Below, piece by piece: positions 1 to 10,473 of a stretch of DNA of 64,000 nt; the first letter of the stretch is position 1, and every line of letters starts with the position of its first letter. Position numbers and translations under genes: made by a program. The stretch lies in assembly GCA_023374025.1 (NCBI GenBank), contig SIJG01000180.1:90554-154553 (forward strand). Reading direction: 5' to 3'. A model generated the notes under the pieces. The model saw only the letters and a program-made list of their open reading frames with translations, did no database searches and had not been told where the DNA came from. The stretch is from Heterodera schachtii. Lineage: Eukaryota > Nematoda > Chromadorea > Rhabditida > Heteroderidae.

Positions 1-3000
1 TTACATTTTCCGGAAAATTTTGAAAATGGTCCGAGGCAACTTGAGTTGGGTGGGGTACGGCCTATCGTGACTTCGACGCCCCATGCGGTACAACCACAAA
101 GGCGACCAAACTCTGAACCGTTAAACCCGGGCTTAGTTCGTCCCCAAGCGATGTTTTTGAATAGTTTTCAACAAAATATCGCCGCAAATCCAAACGGCAA
201 TCAACGGCAAAGAGCCGAACAGCGTTTCACCGATGAAGACGAACGACAAGCGGCTCTGGTTAGACACCGCCAAGCAAATTTGACCCATTATGTGAACAAC
301 GACCGCGATTTTAACGCTTTTCATCCTATCGCTGGTGCTCAACAGGTTTGGCGTGCACAAATTCAGCATGTTTCATACCCAAACAACCCTCAAATCGGCG
401 CGGTTAACCCTCAACAAATTCAACAACAAAATCAAGGATTTGTAGGGAGTCAACAAATTTTTCGTCCTGTTGCGGTCCGAAATGATTTTCATCCTGAAAA
501 TTATGGCGATAATTTCAACGTCGGACATCCCGAACAGCAAAATTTTGGGCAACAGAGAACTGAACAAATTCAAATCGCAAATTTGGAATATGTTTTGACT
601 TTGGACCGTCTGCCAGAGCTAAAAGGAAATGAAGGAGCCGACAAAGTGAAAAATTTTTTCAAAAAATTTTCAAACGCAACGGAAGAATGGCCCGAGCATA
701 AAAGGGTTAAGGCCTTAGAAACGAAAGTCTCAGGCCGTGCAGAACGCGCTTTTAATGCAGCTATAAGCTCTGGACCACACCGCTTCGATTCAATTCGACG
801 TGCAATGCAAAATCAGTTGGAAGAGACGGATTGCCGTGAGATGGGAGCATTTGATGAGCTGATGAGCGGCGTAAAGCGTCGTTCGAACGAAAATTTGGAT
901 GCATTGGCGGATAGAATCCAAAGCCTCGTCTCCCGTGCCTATCCGGGATTGACACAAAATTTGTGCGATGATTATGCCATTAAGCATTTCATCAGAGCTC
1001 TAGCGAATCCTGAGCTATCTCTAACTTTGGAAATGTCGCGGAAATCGGGAATGTCCTTCGATGAATTCGTGGCACTAGCAGCTCGTGCCGAATCGATTCA
1101 GCGGGCGACCAGAGTGTCATCCAATGAAAACAAATACTCGGATAATCGGAACCGAGGCTTTTACTCTTCGAATAATTTTTCAAGACCGCAAAGTTCTGAG
1201 TTTCAAGGCAACTCACAACAACCAAGAGGAAGGGTTGTTTGCTACAATTGCAATGAGCCGGGTCATCTTTCTCGGGATTGTAATCAGCACATCAAAGCGC
1301 AGCGAATCAACAGCAACGAAAATGAGCGAATTCGTAATCACTTTGCGACGGGTTCGAATTCTATAGCGATCCGTAACAACGAAGAGTCGCTAAGAAACAA
1401 CCAAAGAAATTTTCAACCCAAATCACAGAATTTTCTCAAACAAAACTGCATTGTTATGCAGGAGGACCAACCACCTGATGCTTTTTGTCGTGGCGTGCAA
1501 CTGACTTCGGAGGTTTCGAATTTTTTGGAGAATGAATTGCATGAGCAAAATCCGAATGAAGAGTTCAAAGAAAAGGACCATGTTGGAAAAATTTTGGTGA
1601 TCAGAGTAGAGACGAACAATGTTCAAACGGATGCAATGTTGGATGGAGGGGCTCAAATTTCTTTGATTGGAGCGGAATTTCTCTACGAATTGATAAAGGA
1701 TCACGGCCTAGACCTAAGAAAATCCGGGTTTTCTCGTACGAAGGCACGAATTGCTGACGTAAACGGTCAACAATTGAAATGTTTTGGAATGGTTACAATA
1801 CCAATTTCAAGAAAAGGACGCGAGAAAACGCCAATTTGTTTCCATATAACAACGGCGCAATTTGGCTACAATTTGCTGTTTGGCACGAACTCCATGTCGA
1901 AATTGGGATTTCTTCTGTACGATTCGGTGAACAAAGAAATGATTGAATTTGAGGAAGGGCAGCAAAATGATGGGAATTCGGCTCGAATTATTTTTTCTAC
2001 AAAAATCGAACCACGAACGACCAAATTGATTGAAATTGGAGTAGACAAAGAATGGAACGGTAAAGATGTGATCATCTTACCTTCAAACATCGAAAGCGGT
2101 GTTAAAGTTGAGCCGACAGTTGGAAAAGTTGAAGATGGCAGAGTGATTGCACAAATCACAAATTATTCGACACTTTCGCAACGCGTCAATGAAAAAACTT
2201 ATATCGGCATGATTGAAAAGGTGGACGAGATTTTTGACACCGAAAATTCGATCTTGCCGGCTGAAATTTCATCAGCAATGACTTACGGCGAAAACAAAAG
2301 TAGGAAGCTCGGAAGTGCTGATCTTCACATCGGAGAAATTTTGGGGCATCAAAAAACCGAACTGTTGGAACTTATAAGCCAACACACCGAAATTTTCGCT
2401 ACTTCTGAACAGGAATTAAGCCAAACCGACCTAATTCGTCACAAGATCGAAACGGGAAATGCGCTTCCAATTAAATCGCAGATTCGCCCGGTCCCATATG
2501 CCTACCGAGAAAAGGTATCGGCAATGATTCAAGACTACTTAAGCCGCGGAATAATTCGCCCATCAAATTCGCCATGGGCTTCCCCGATTGTGATCGTGCC
2601 GAAAAAAGACGGAACGCTGAGATTTTGTATCGATTACAGAAAACTTAACTCTGTAACAGTGAAAGATGCTTTTCCGCTACCCAACATCGACAACACACTT
2701 TTAGCCTTGGGCGGAAAGAAAGTTTTTTCGACCTTGGACTTCATTTCGGGATATTGGCAGATTAAAATGGATCGTAATTCGATTGAGAAGACGGCTTTTT
2801 CGACGGAGTTTGGTCTTCACGAATTTTTGGTTCTCCCTTTCGGCCTTTGCAACGCAGTGGCAACATTTCAGCGGTTTATGACCCGACTTTTTGCGGAATG
2901 TCTTAACAAATTCGTCTTTATCTACATAGACGACGTCATAATCGCATCCGAATCATGGGACAAACACATCGAACATCTGAAAGAAGTCTTTAAACGGATA

Positions 3001-6000
3001 GAAAATGCCGGACTGAAATTGAAATTAAGCAAATGCCATTTTGCTTCAAACGAACTTCCGTTTCTGGGGCATATTCTCTCCCGTGAAGGATTGAAAATGG
3101 ACATGGCAAAAGTAAAACCTGTCCTGGATCTGCCCATTCCGTCCACCAAAAAACAACTTCAATCCCTTCTCGGTTTTCTCGCATATTACCGCAAATTCAT
3201 CTACGGGTTTGGCGGAATTGCTGCTCCACTTTATTCACTTTTAAAAAAGGACATAAATTTCAAGATCGGCGACTTAGAAAAGAAAGCGATCAATACGTTA
3301 AAAAGCAAAATCGTCAGTGATGTCATGCTTCATTTTCCTAACTTCGAAGCAGCGAAAAATGACACAACAAGAAAATTTATTCTCTTAACCGACGCAAGTA
3401 AAATTGGTATTGCCGCAATACTTTGTCAACCCGACGAAAAAGGCAACATTCGGCCTATTTACTTTGCATCACGGCAGTGTAAAAGCTATGAAAGCAGATA
3501 CTGCCCAACAGAACTGGAGGCATTGGCTGTGCGATTCGGCACCAAAAAATTTAGCCAATTTATCACCATGATGCCTACTAAAATTTTTACGGACCATCGA
3601 GCATTGATACCAATGTTCAAAAGTAAAAAGGAAACGGGAAACAGCCGTGTGGACAAATGGCTGATGGAAATGAATGCGAAATTCATTTTGGAAGTTGAAT
3701 ACCATGCCGGAAAGAAAAATGTGATCGCAGATGTACTCTCACGCTCTCTCGCCTTAAAATGTTTGGATTCGCCAAATGAAGCCGAGAAAGTCATCATCGG
3801 ACAGGTCCGCCGATTCGAAAATGGTCAAACACCTCACGAAATCTTATCGCACCAGGAATGGGTGAAGAAAACGAAAGAGAGTGAGCTCGGATTTCTCTAT
3901 GATTTCCTGACGACAAAAGTACTTCCAATCGAACCGAAAAGTCGTCAAAAACTGGCATCTTCACTTCACAACTTCACAATCATAGATGAACTCCTTTATA
4001 AATGTGAAAAGGACGCTGAACTTCGCCTTTTCGTCCCGGCTTCTTTTCGAGAAAAGTTGATAAGAGAACGACATTCGGGTGTTTGTTCTGGACATATGAG
4101 CGGAAAGAAAGTCTTTCTTCAGTTGGCAGAGAAGTATTTTTGGCCGAATATGTATTCCGACTGTATCAAATCTGCGTTTCAATGCCGAATTTGTGCGCAT
4201 ACACGAAACCCGAGGTCAAATGAGCCTCCAATGAAAATTGTAGCTACGGCCGAACCGCTCGAATTAGTCTGCATCGACATTTTATCGATTGGTCCTGCGC
4301 ACTCGTGCAACAAATATATTTTGGTTGCTGTAGACCACTTCTCTAAATATTTGGTTGCAGCCGCCATCCCAAATAAAAGTGCTGAAACCATCGCCAAAGA
4401 GTTCGTTAAGAATTTTATCTTAATTTTGGGAGTGCCGAAAAAAATACACAGCGACAGAGGAAAAGAGTTTGTCAACGAAACTCTAAACGAAATCGCCAAA
4501 GTTTTGAAAATGGAGAAGAGCCTTACGTCAGGCTATGATCCTCAGGCCAACGGAGTGACCGAAAGGGTCAATCAAACGATTTTGAGCATGTTAAAACGCT
4601 CAACTGCTTCAAATTGGACGTGGGATGATCGCCTTCCATTCGTTGTATTTTCATATAATACGACCCCATCAGAAATGACAAAGATTTCGCCACACCATTT
4701 GATGTTTGGAAAACCGGCCAACTTCCCGTCGGATGTCACTTTCCCTGTAAATCCACAGTACACAGTTGATGTGGACGAATACATACAATTGTTCCGAGAA
4801 AACATCGCACAGTTGGTCGTTAAGGCGAGAGAACACTCAGAAAATGAACGACGGAAAATGAAAAATAACTACGATAAACAGGCAAAAGTAACTGCCGACA
4901 AATTTGAAATTGGACAAAGAGTAATGGTTATCTTTCCCGGCACAAATAAGCGTTCGCCGCATCATAAAATAATGTGGAATCATTTTGGTCCTTTCAAAAT
5001 CTTGGAAATTTCTGCTTCAACAGCGTCTGTTGTCCCAATCGACAAGCTGAATTCAGAACCGCTGAAAGTACCCATTGAGAGGATGGTTAGAGTGCCGGAC
5101 GGAGTCCCGGACATAAGCACGCTTGCGAAAGGCAAAAACCCGTATAAAAATCAGCTTAATGCGCTTCTGTGCATTGTCTGTCTGATTTACAACGAAAAAC
5201 TTGAAAATAAGACGGATTATAACCGGATTGAGGGCCAGGACCATCTTCAAAATATCAGCCAAAAGACTTCTTTACCGGGAGGTCTAGCGAATTTTCAAAA
5301 AAGTCCGAAAGTAAACGGAGAAAATTTGATGGGAACGGAAATTGAGGATTTTTTGGGAAAATTCGACGGAATTGTGGCACAATTGAGGACAATTGTTTTT
5401 CAAGGGACCGAGGAGGTAATGGAGACGGACAACAACGACTTTGCCTTAACCTGGGACATGCAATGCGGTGGACTCGGACCGGAGCATCGAAATTGCGTCC
5501 AATTGACAACGGCAGATTTGGACCCTGTTCTGGAGAGGGCCGGATTCGGACTCAAGGTCGTCGGAACCCCGTTGAAGGCTTTGTTGGCCACTTTTCTGTT
5601 AAAAACCAACGCCATTTCTTCATCTGCAGCCGGCAGAAAGTTGGCACAATCAGTGATTGGAGCACCGGTCGGGTTCGAACTGATCACTTTTATCGGAAGC
5701 CGCGAAGACCAAATCAAAAGTGGCCGAATTCCGGTGGAAGAAGATTTGGAGGCCGTCCTCGAGAAATGGACCGAATGCTGCGCAGTTACACGGACGAAAT
5801 TGGCAAAATGTGGATTCGGCGCCATCAATGTGCCAATTCCGCGCTCAATTGAAGACCTCCCAGAAGGAGAAGGAAAACCGTGGACCGAACTGCTTGGAAA
5901 AGCCGGATTTGTGCTGGAGAAAGTGAAGGCCACGTCCGTGCTGCGCAAACACCAATTCGTCACGTCGCCACGCATCATTATTGGGGACTCAAGCGCAAAA

Positions 6001-6450
6001 CAGTTGGAGGACTTGTGGCCGACGTCTCAGTTCATTGGTGCCACCGAAGGAAGTGTCGGGGACGTAATTCGGGCATTTGACGCAGTGGCCCTGTCGTCCA
6101 AAGTCAAAGTGGGCGTGATCATGATCGGACGGGACGCACTGATCAAAAACGAGACGGCTGATAACGTCATGGAGAAGATTGGAAGGCTCATCCAATTGTG
6201 CGCCCAATTCCATCATGTGCAATTTTTCTGGCTGCCACCGCCGTTCATCCGTGATCAACAAATTGAGCACGACATGTTGGTCGACCGAATGAAGGACCAT
6301 TTCGCGCTGATCCGGGGAAACATTCGCTATGTGTCGACAACACCGTCAGGCCGATCGCTTCTCGAAATTTGGCGCTATGGGAACGGCTACAACACCGAAC
6401 ACGTCTCTGCCGAAGGGAACAATGAAGGAGAAGGGACTGTACATGCTTAA
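1..6450 (+). CDS. Ty3/gypsy Gag-Pol polyprotein with C-terminal SGNH-like extension (5' partial)
   Basis: The frame is open from base 1, so the true start and 5' LTR lie left of the window; the first in-frame start-like codon, at 46, is TTG. Residues below count from base 46. A Gln/Asn-rich Gag is followed by a CCHC knuckle (CYNCNEPGHLSRDC, about 399-412), an aspartic protease whose active-site triad reads D-G-G (MLDGGAQISLIG, about 530) instead of the usual D-S/T-G, a reverse transcriptase (about 830-1030, FIYIDDVIIA), RNase H (LLTDASKIGIAA, about 1110; TDHRAL), an H2C2 integrase finger (about 1340-1386) and a D,D,E core (VCIDIL, HSDRGKEF, NGVTERVNQ). After the integrase come about 400 residues not expected in Ty3/gypsy Pol, including IIIGDSSAKQLEDLWP near 1975 and VIMIGRDA near 2022, resembling GDS block I and block III of SGNH hydrolases. 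No internal stop or frameshift, so this is a young copy. The retroelement identity is certain; the SGNH call is inference. Confidence 0.95.
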   Translation, partial: LHFPENFENGPRQLELGGVRPIVTSTPHAVQPQRRPNSEPLNPGLVRPQAMFLNSFQQNIAANPNGNQRQRAEQRFTDEDERQAALVRHRQANLTHYVNNDRDFNAFHPIAGAQQVWRAQIQHVSYPNNPQIGAVNPQQIQQQNQGFVGSQQIFRPVAVRNDFHPENYGDNFNVGHPEQQNFGQQRTEQIQIANLEYVLTLDRLPELKGNEGADKVKNFFKKFSNATEEWPEHKRVKALETKVSGRAERAFNAAISSGPHRFDSIRRAMQNQLEETDCREMGAFDELMSGVKRRSNENLDALADRIQSLVSRAYPGLTQNLCDDYAIKHFIRALANPELSLTLEMSRKSGMSFDEFVALAARAESIQRATRVSSNENKYSDNRNRGFYSSNNFSRPQSSEFQGNSQQPRGRVVCYNCNEPGHLSRDCNQHIKAQRINSNENERIRNHFATGSNSIAIRNNEESLRNNQRNFQPKSQNFLKQNCIVMQEDQPPDAFCRGVQLTSEVSNFLENELHEQNPNEEFKEKDHVGKILVIRVETNNVQTDAMLDGGAQISLIGAEFLYELIKDHGLDLRKSGFSRTKARIADVNGQQLKCFGMVTIPISRKGREKTPICFHITTAQFGYNLLFGTNSMSKLGFLLYDSVNKEMIEFEEGQQNDGNSARIIFSTKIEPRTTKLIEIGVDKEWNGKDVIILPSNIESGVKVEPTVGKVEDGRVIAQITNYSTLSQRVNEKTYIGMIEKVDEIFDTENSILPAEISSAMTYGENKSRKLGSADLHIGEILGHQKTELLELISQHTEIFATSEQELSQTDLIRHKIETGNALPIKSQIRPVPYAYREKVSAMIQDYLSRGIIRPSNSPWASPIVIVPKKDGTLRFCIDYRKLNSVTVKDAFPLPNIDNTLLALGGKKVFSTLDFISGYWQIKMDRNSIEKTAFSTEFGLHEFLVLPFGLCNAVATFQRFMTRLFAECLNKFVFIYIDDVIIASESWDKHIEHLKEVFKRIENAGLKLKLSKCHFASNELPFLGHILSREGLKMDMAKVKPVLDLPIPSTKKQLQSLLGFLAYYRKFIYGFGGIAAPLYSLLKKDINFKIGDLEKKAINTLKSKIVSDVMLHFPNFEAAKNDTTRKFILLTDASKIGIAAILCQPDEKGNIRPIYFASRQCKSYESRYCPTELEALAVRFGTKKFSQFITMMPTKIFTDHRALIPMFKSKKETGNSRVDKWLMEMNAKFILEVEYHAGKKNVIADVLSRSLALKCLDSPNEAEKVIIGQVRRFENGQTPHEILSHQEWVKKTKESELGFLYDFLTTKVLPIEPKSRQKLASSLHNFTIIDELLYKCEKDAELRLFVPASFREKLIRERHSGVCSGHMSGKKVFLQLAEKYFWPNMYSDCIKSAFQCRICAHTRNPRSNEPPMKIVATAEPLELVCIDILSIGPAHSCNKYILVAVDHFSKYLVAAAIPNKSAETIAKEFVKNFILILGVPKKIHSDRGKEFVNETLNEIAKVLKMEKSLTSGYDPQANGVTERVNQTILSMLKRSTASNWTWDDRLPFVVFSYNTTPSEMTKISPHHLMFGKPANFPSDVTFPVNPQYTVDVDEYIQLFRENIAQLVVKAREHSENERRKMKNNYDKQAKVTADKFEIGQRVMVIFPGTNKRSPHHKIMWNHFGPFKILEISASTASVVPIDKLNSEPLKVPIERMVRVPDGVPDISTLAKGKNPYKNQLNALLCIVCLIYNEKLENKTDYNRIEGQDHLQNISQKTSLPGGLANFQKSPKVNGENLMGTEIEDFLGKFDGIVAQLRTIVFQGTEEVMETDNNDFALTWDMQCGGLGPEHRNCVQLTTADLDPVLERAGFGLKVVGTPLKALLATFLLKTNAISSSAAGRKLAQSVIGAPVGFELITFIGSREDQIKSGRIPVEEDLEAVLEKWTECCAVTRTKLAKCGFGAINVPIPRSIEDLPEGEGKPWTELLGKAGFVLEKVKATSVLRKHQFVTSPRIIIGDSSAKQLEDLWPTSQFIGATEGSVGDVIRAFDAVALSSKVKVGVIMIGRDALIKNETADNVMEKIGRLIQLCAQFHHVQFFWLPPPFIRDQQIEHDMLVDRMKDHFALIRGNIRYVSTTPSGRSLLEIWRYGNGYNTEHVSAEGNNEGEGTVHA

Positions 6451-6763
6451 GGCATGGTTGATGACGCAGGTCAATGATTTTCCGGGCGATCGAGAATTGG
6501 GAATTGAGAAGAAAAGGTCGGAGAGCGAAGAGAAGGGAAGAGGGAAAACGGAAGGGAAAAACGTGAGAATGGGCGAACCGGACCGACAGCCCAGCCACCG
6601 TCCCGGACCATCCCCATTTCGTCACTCCGGCCGTGCCTTTCACCGTTCGAATCGTACGCCGACTCATCACCCGTATGCGAACCCGACCGTCGACCGTCAC
6701 CAGCCCCAGCCTTTCCGGATGCCGAATCAGCAAGGCCCAAGCCGTCGACAGTTCCAGCGCTGA
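6422..6763 (+). CDS. Small basic ORF overlapping the end of the retroelement polyprotein
   Basis: A 113-codon frame starts at ATG 6422, 29 bases before the polyprotein stop and in the +1 frame relative to it. The N-terminal half is Lys/Glu/Arg-rich; the C-terminal half is rich in Pro, Arg, His and Gln (for example RSNRTPTHHPYANPTVDR), so the product would be strongly basic. It ends just before the polypurine tract, so it lies inside the element. It could be a separate accessory ORF, an extension reached by frameshifting, or a chance frame. I recognise no family. The overlapping start and lack of stops favour something real, but that is inference. Confidence 0.4.
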   Translation: MKEKGLYMLKAWLMTQVNDFPGDRELGIEKKRSESEEKGRGKTEGKNVRMGEPDRQPSHRPGPSPFRHSGRAFHRSNRTPTHHPYANPTVDRHQPQPFRMPNQQGPSRRQFQR

Positions 6764-6776
6764 GGACATCGCTTGT

Positions 6777-7500
6777 CGGAGGGCGAGGATGTCATAATTA
6801 AGGAATGACCTCATTTTATTTTTGAACTTATTGATATTTGGCATTTTGTTTGTTGTTTGTGATCCTCAATTTTTGTTGCTTTTGTTTCTCAGACTTTAAT
6901 TTGGTAATTGCCCGACATAAAATAATAAGGCTTTATTTCTGTGTGCTTTAAAATTGTATAAGCGCTGAACTGTTCGACGTGCTGCTGAGTAATTTTGATT
7001 GTTTGTACGAAAATGCCGATGTTTATTGAAGTCGAAAATAATTAGGCAAAAATTGAAATGGAAACATAACGAAAGGTGGCAAAGATAACTAAAAAAGTAG
7101 AACATTTTACGATAAATTAATTTAATTTTTTTTGGACTTAAGACAGTGAAGCAAATTAATTACACCCTTTGATTATTAAAAACGAAAGAATGGCATTAAT
7201 TTTTGCTCAATATGAAAAGTTTTGCCTTCATTGGATTTTTTTAATTAATTTTCGATTACAAACACCTGCTGTTTGTTTCAATTGTACCCTAAAAGTACAA
7301 AAGACTGTCATTATTTGGATTATTATGAAAAAATGTAGATTTTGAGTAAAATTATAGAAAGTTTTTAAATCAAAAAATGTGTCGATGATCTTTTTTATGT
7401 CTTGGACCAAGTTGATCAGATCACTCACTCTTTCATTGTAATAGACACCGACAAAACACTTTGAAATTGGAGGAAAATTTTAATTAAAATGCAAACACAA
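6777..7500 (+). repeat. Polypurine tract and presumed 3' LTR of the first Ty3/gypsy element
   Basis: A purine-rich run (CGGAGGGCGAGGA, 6777-6789) directly precedes TGTCATAATTAAGG, the expected layout of a polypurine tract followed by a 5'-TG LTR end at 6790. The following DNA is AT-rich and non-coding. The LTR's right end cannot be fixed because the left LTR is outside the window; the end coordinate here is nominal. Confidence 0.5.
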
Positions 7501-7667
7501 AAATAAAAACTGAAATTAATAAAACATCGATTCTTTTGGGTCCCGAATCTCAGTGCTCTCCAATCCATTATTGCAAATTAAAATTATTTTAAGAAATGTT
7601 TTTGATTACAACACTATGATAAAGGTGCAAAAGTCAACCACTCTGTTGATAGTTTGGAGAGTGATCA

Positions 7668-8048
7668 GTGATCACTGTCTTAACAACAAATCCGAAAATG
7701 AGAGGCAATGTAAATTTGCGGATCACCAAAAACTCAGAATTACCAATCAATACAATCATTTTATCAGTGCCTATTTGCAAAAAGGAAATCACTCGAAAAA
7801 ATGAATGGGAAAACTTTTTGATGAAATTGGCCAATGTTATCGGCTTAAAAGTTTGTACAATAACAAAATGGAAAAAACAATTGGGCATTGATGTGGAGAA
7901 GAAGCACACGGACGAGGAGAGAATGGCAAAATTGGAGGATATATTACAAAATAAAGAGGCAAAATCCGAAAATGGCAATTTGCCTGTTACAAACAGTGGG
8001 ATTTCCATGCCCGGATTGACCGGCTCACAATTTCCCAAGGCAGCGTAA
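7668..8048 (+). CDS. Hypothetical protein with helix-turn-helix-like segment
   Basis: The reading frame contains a Lys/Glu-rich stretch with LANVIGLKVCTITKWKKQLG (about nt 7829-7888), shaped like the recognition helix of transposase or homeodomain-like HTH domains (a hydrophobic turn then T-I-x-x-W-K-K). The frame ends with a Gly/Ser/Pro-rich tail. The first in-frame ATG within the conserved-looking part is near 7699, and an intron before the HTH is possible. It lies just downstream of the presumed 3' LTR. It may be a remnant of a DNA-transposon protein or a short nematode HTH protein; I do not recognise the exact family. Confidence 0.4.
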   Translation: MITVLTTNPKMRGNVNLRITKNSELPINTIILSVPICKKEITRKNEWENFLMKLANVIGLKVCTITKWKKQLGIDVEKKHTDEERMAKLEDILQNKEAKSENGNLPVTNSGISMPGLTGSQFPKAA

Positions 8049-8506
8049 GCCACTTTTATTAACGGGTTTTGCATCAAACCATAACACTTTTTTTGTTGTT
8101 GTTGCGATTATTGGTAAAAAATGACATTTTTAATTTGGGATCCGATACGACTCACAATGTTTTTGAAAAGATCTGCGTTTTGTCATTATTTGTTTTTAAA
8201 TATTAACTCATAAAATTATGATTAGTAGTGATTATAGGATTTCGCTTTTTAGGCACAAAAAATCGCGATTAGGCAACCTAAAAATGCATAAAAAATCTTT
8301 AAATAGGCATTAAATAGGCACAAAAATCCTCGATTAGGCACGAAAATAATTTATTCCCTTTCCGGGAAGGGCTACAAAATTGTGGAATCTAATTGATAAA
8401 GAAATCATTAAAATTAATTAATTAATTCTATTTAAAACCAAAATTAAACTCCTTAACGTATAAAATGACCGGAAAAGTGAATTGTCTCTTTAATTAAAGA
8501 TATTAT
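8049..8506. other. Non-coding AT-rich stretch with TTAGGCAC-type words
   Basis: No coding signal seen. Between 8240 and 8345 the words TTAGGCAC / TAGGCA alternate with poly-A, in the same style as the interiors of the MITEs at 12.8-13.4 and 55.7-55.9 kb, so it is probably a decayed relative of those elements. Confidence 0.5.
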
Positions 8507-9351
8507 TAGAGACCGGAATTTTGAAATGGCCGGGAACGGGACCGGGACTTGGAAAATTGACCCGTACGGGGCCCCGGGACAGGGACTCCCGTTTTAAACG
8601 GGAGTCCCGGTCCCGGTCCAATTTTTGGACCGGGGCCCCGCCGGGACCGGGACTTTTTCAAAATTTTTGAATATTGATTAAAAAATTCGAAAAATTTTTT
8701 ATATACTTTTATTTAGCTTAGAATTATATCAAGCCATGTAAATCTACCTTTTTTGCTTTTCAAAATACTTTTTTAATGGCGCATTTTTCAAAAAAAAAGT
8801 TTGTTACACGGGGGTGTGGGGGTCCGGCGGTGCCGAGAGGCGCCGCCGGGGAAAATTTTAAAAATTTGTGTGTAATTTATTAACAGATTTCAACAAAAAA
8901 TGACAAAGTTTTGCGATTTTGACTCAATTTTTTAAGAGGATAAGGATTTATGGGCCGGCGGGAAAATTTTTATAGATTTATACACTCATATTAAGTATTT
9001 TTCACCAAAAAATTGCTATATTAGATCTAATTTTGAATATTTAAATCGTATAAATTTTCAAAAAATTCCGAAATTCCATCTTCAGAATTTCAAATAAAGA
9101 CATTTCGCCAAAAACAATATTAAATTTTCAAATTTTGGGCAGTTTAACTGGTGAAATTTAGTCCCGTTTTTCCGATCCAAATGGCCGGGAACGGGACCGG
9201 GACCGGGACTTGGAAAATGGACCCGTACGGGGCCCCGGGACCGGGACTCCCGTTTTAAACGGGAGTCCCGGTCCCGGTGGCTTGCCCAAAAAACCCGGGA
9301 CCGGGGGTCCCGGTAAAATCCCGGCGGGGCCCCGGTCCCGTCCGGTCTCTA
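8507..9351. mobile_element. hAT-type MITE with 8-bp TSD (GATATTAT)
   Basis: The 845-bp element starts TAGAGACCGG and ends CCGGTCTCTA. It is flanked by perfect 8-bp direct repeats GATATTAT at 8499-8506 and 9352-9359. Both ends carry subterminal GC-rich palindromes built from CCGGGACCGGGAC words with a central GTTTTAAAC. There is no transposase frame, so it is non-autonomous. The 8-bp duplication is the hAT signature. A copy of the GC hairpin repeat lies inside at 8824-8850. Confidence 0.85.
8824..8850 (+). repeat. GC hairpin repeat, copy 1
   Basis: CCGGCGGTGCC and GGCGCCGCCGG form an 11-bp stem (one G-T wobble) around a GAGA loop, inside an otherwise AT-rich element. Confidence 0.7.
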
Positions 9352-9864
9352 GATATTATATATTTTCATGGTGATTTTTTTATTGATAATTTTTCGAACA
9401 AGGTTAAAAAATAACCTCACAGTCTCTGTTTATCTACACGGGGGGACAAATAGAATTTTTATTTTTCGAAAATATTTATTTTTTATTTTAATAAAAATTA
9501 ATTAATTCTCAATTGAAACGCTATCCTCGCAAGCCCAAATTAGAAATTATTAACAAATAATATTTCTTTACAATTATGAGTCGATTGGTGAATGATTTGT
9601 GGTTTTATAGCAACGGTTACCCCGCATTTGCGGCCCATTTTTTTTTGAATTTTTGCGGCGCAAACCAAACCGGGAAATTGCGGCACGACATTTGCGGCTT
9701 CGTAAAAAATTCACTTAAATTTCATCATCAAGAAATCCAAATAAAATCAATAAGACAAAGAAAACAAGTTTTTTCCAATGGCTTGCTCAAGGCCCAACGA
9801 GCACAATTTTAAAAAATGCTGAAACTACTGTTGTATATGCACCTAACAAATAAGAGAGCAGCAT

Positions 9865-10473
9865 CAGGGATGGCATTCCGAGGCCCAAAATGTTAATCGG
9901 AAATCGAAATTCCGAGGGCTCCCTGATGTTTCGTCACTGAACCTTTCGTCACTGAACTTTTCGTCACTGAACCTTTCGTCACTGAAATAAATTTTTAAAA
10001 AAATTAAACACTATGCCATACACTTTATAAATTTTTTAGCCAAAACCCATTAAATTTGTGCTAAATGGTATGAAAATTTCACTTAACACACCATTCCGAA
10101 AATGAACTTCTGAAAGGTTGCGACAACCAAATTGGAAAATCTTGGTATAAATCGAAAGCTCTTGTTGAGAAGCTTTTTCTAAGCAAATGCTAACCGGATT
10201 CATGAGTTGAAAAAAGATATGGGCGTTCAAAATTCTCTTAAGGCCTTTTCCCCTAATTGTTGACCGGTACATTATAATCAGCAAAAATGTGCTATTAGCG
10301 TTAAAATTCACTAAGGATTCGCTTAACAAAATGCTTACACTGGTTTGGGGTTCTAGTCGGTTTTACGCGTCCCATGAAACTTTACGCGTCCCATGACATT
10401 TTGTGTCCATGGCACAGATGGCATCCGATGCCCCAAAAATTACCCTGTCAATCGGAATTTCGTGCCATCCCTG
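9865..10473. mobile_element. Candidate MITE with CAGGGATGGCA inverted ends
   Basis: The left end reads CAGGGATGGCATTCCGAGG and the right end is its imperfect inverse ending TGCCATCCCTG; matching inner words (AATCGGAAAT / AATCGGAATTTCG) extend the arms. I see no matching target duplication, so the limits are less certain. A 15-bp tandem repeat lies inside. No coding frame is convincing. Confidence 0.5.
9928..9987 (+). repeat. Four-copy 15-bp tandem repeat
   Basis: The unit CCTTTCGTCACTGAA occurs about four times with single-base changes. Confidence 0.9.

Noticed and set aside
5400..5978. 192-codon minus-strand frame
   Set aside because: Lies entirely opposite the intact retroelement polyprotein and resembles nothing.
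9576..9812. 78-codon plus-strand frame
   Set aside because: AT-rich, no recognisable motif or splice context.
10036..10329. 97-codon minus-strand frame
   Set aside because: Inside the candidate MITE at 9865-10473 with no family similarity.
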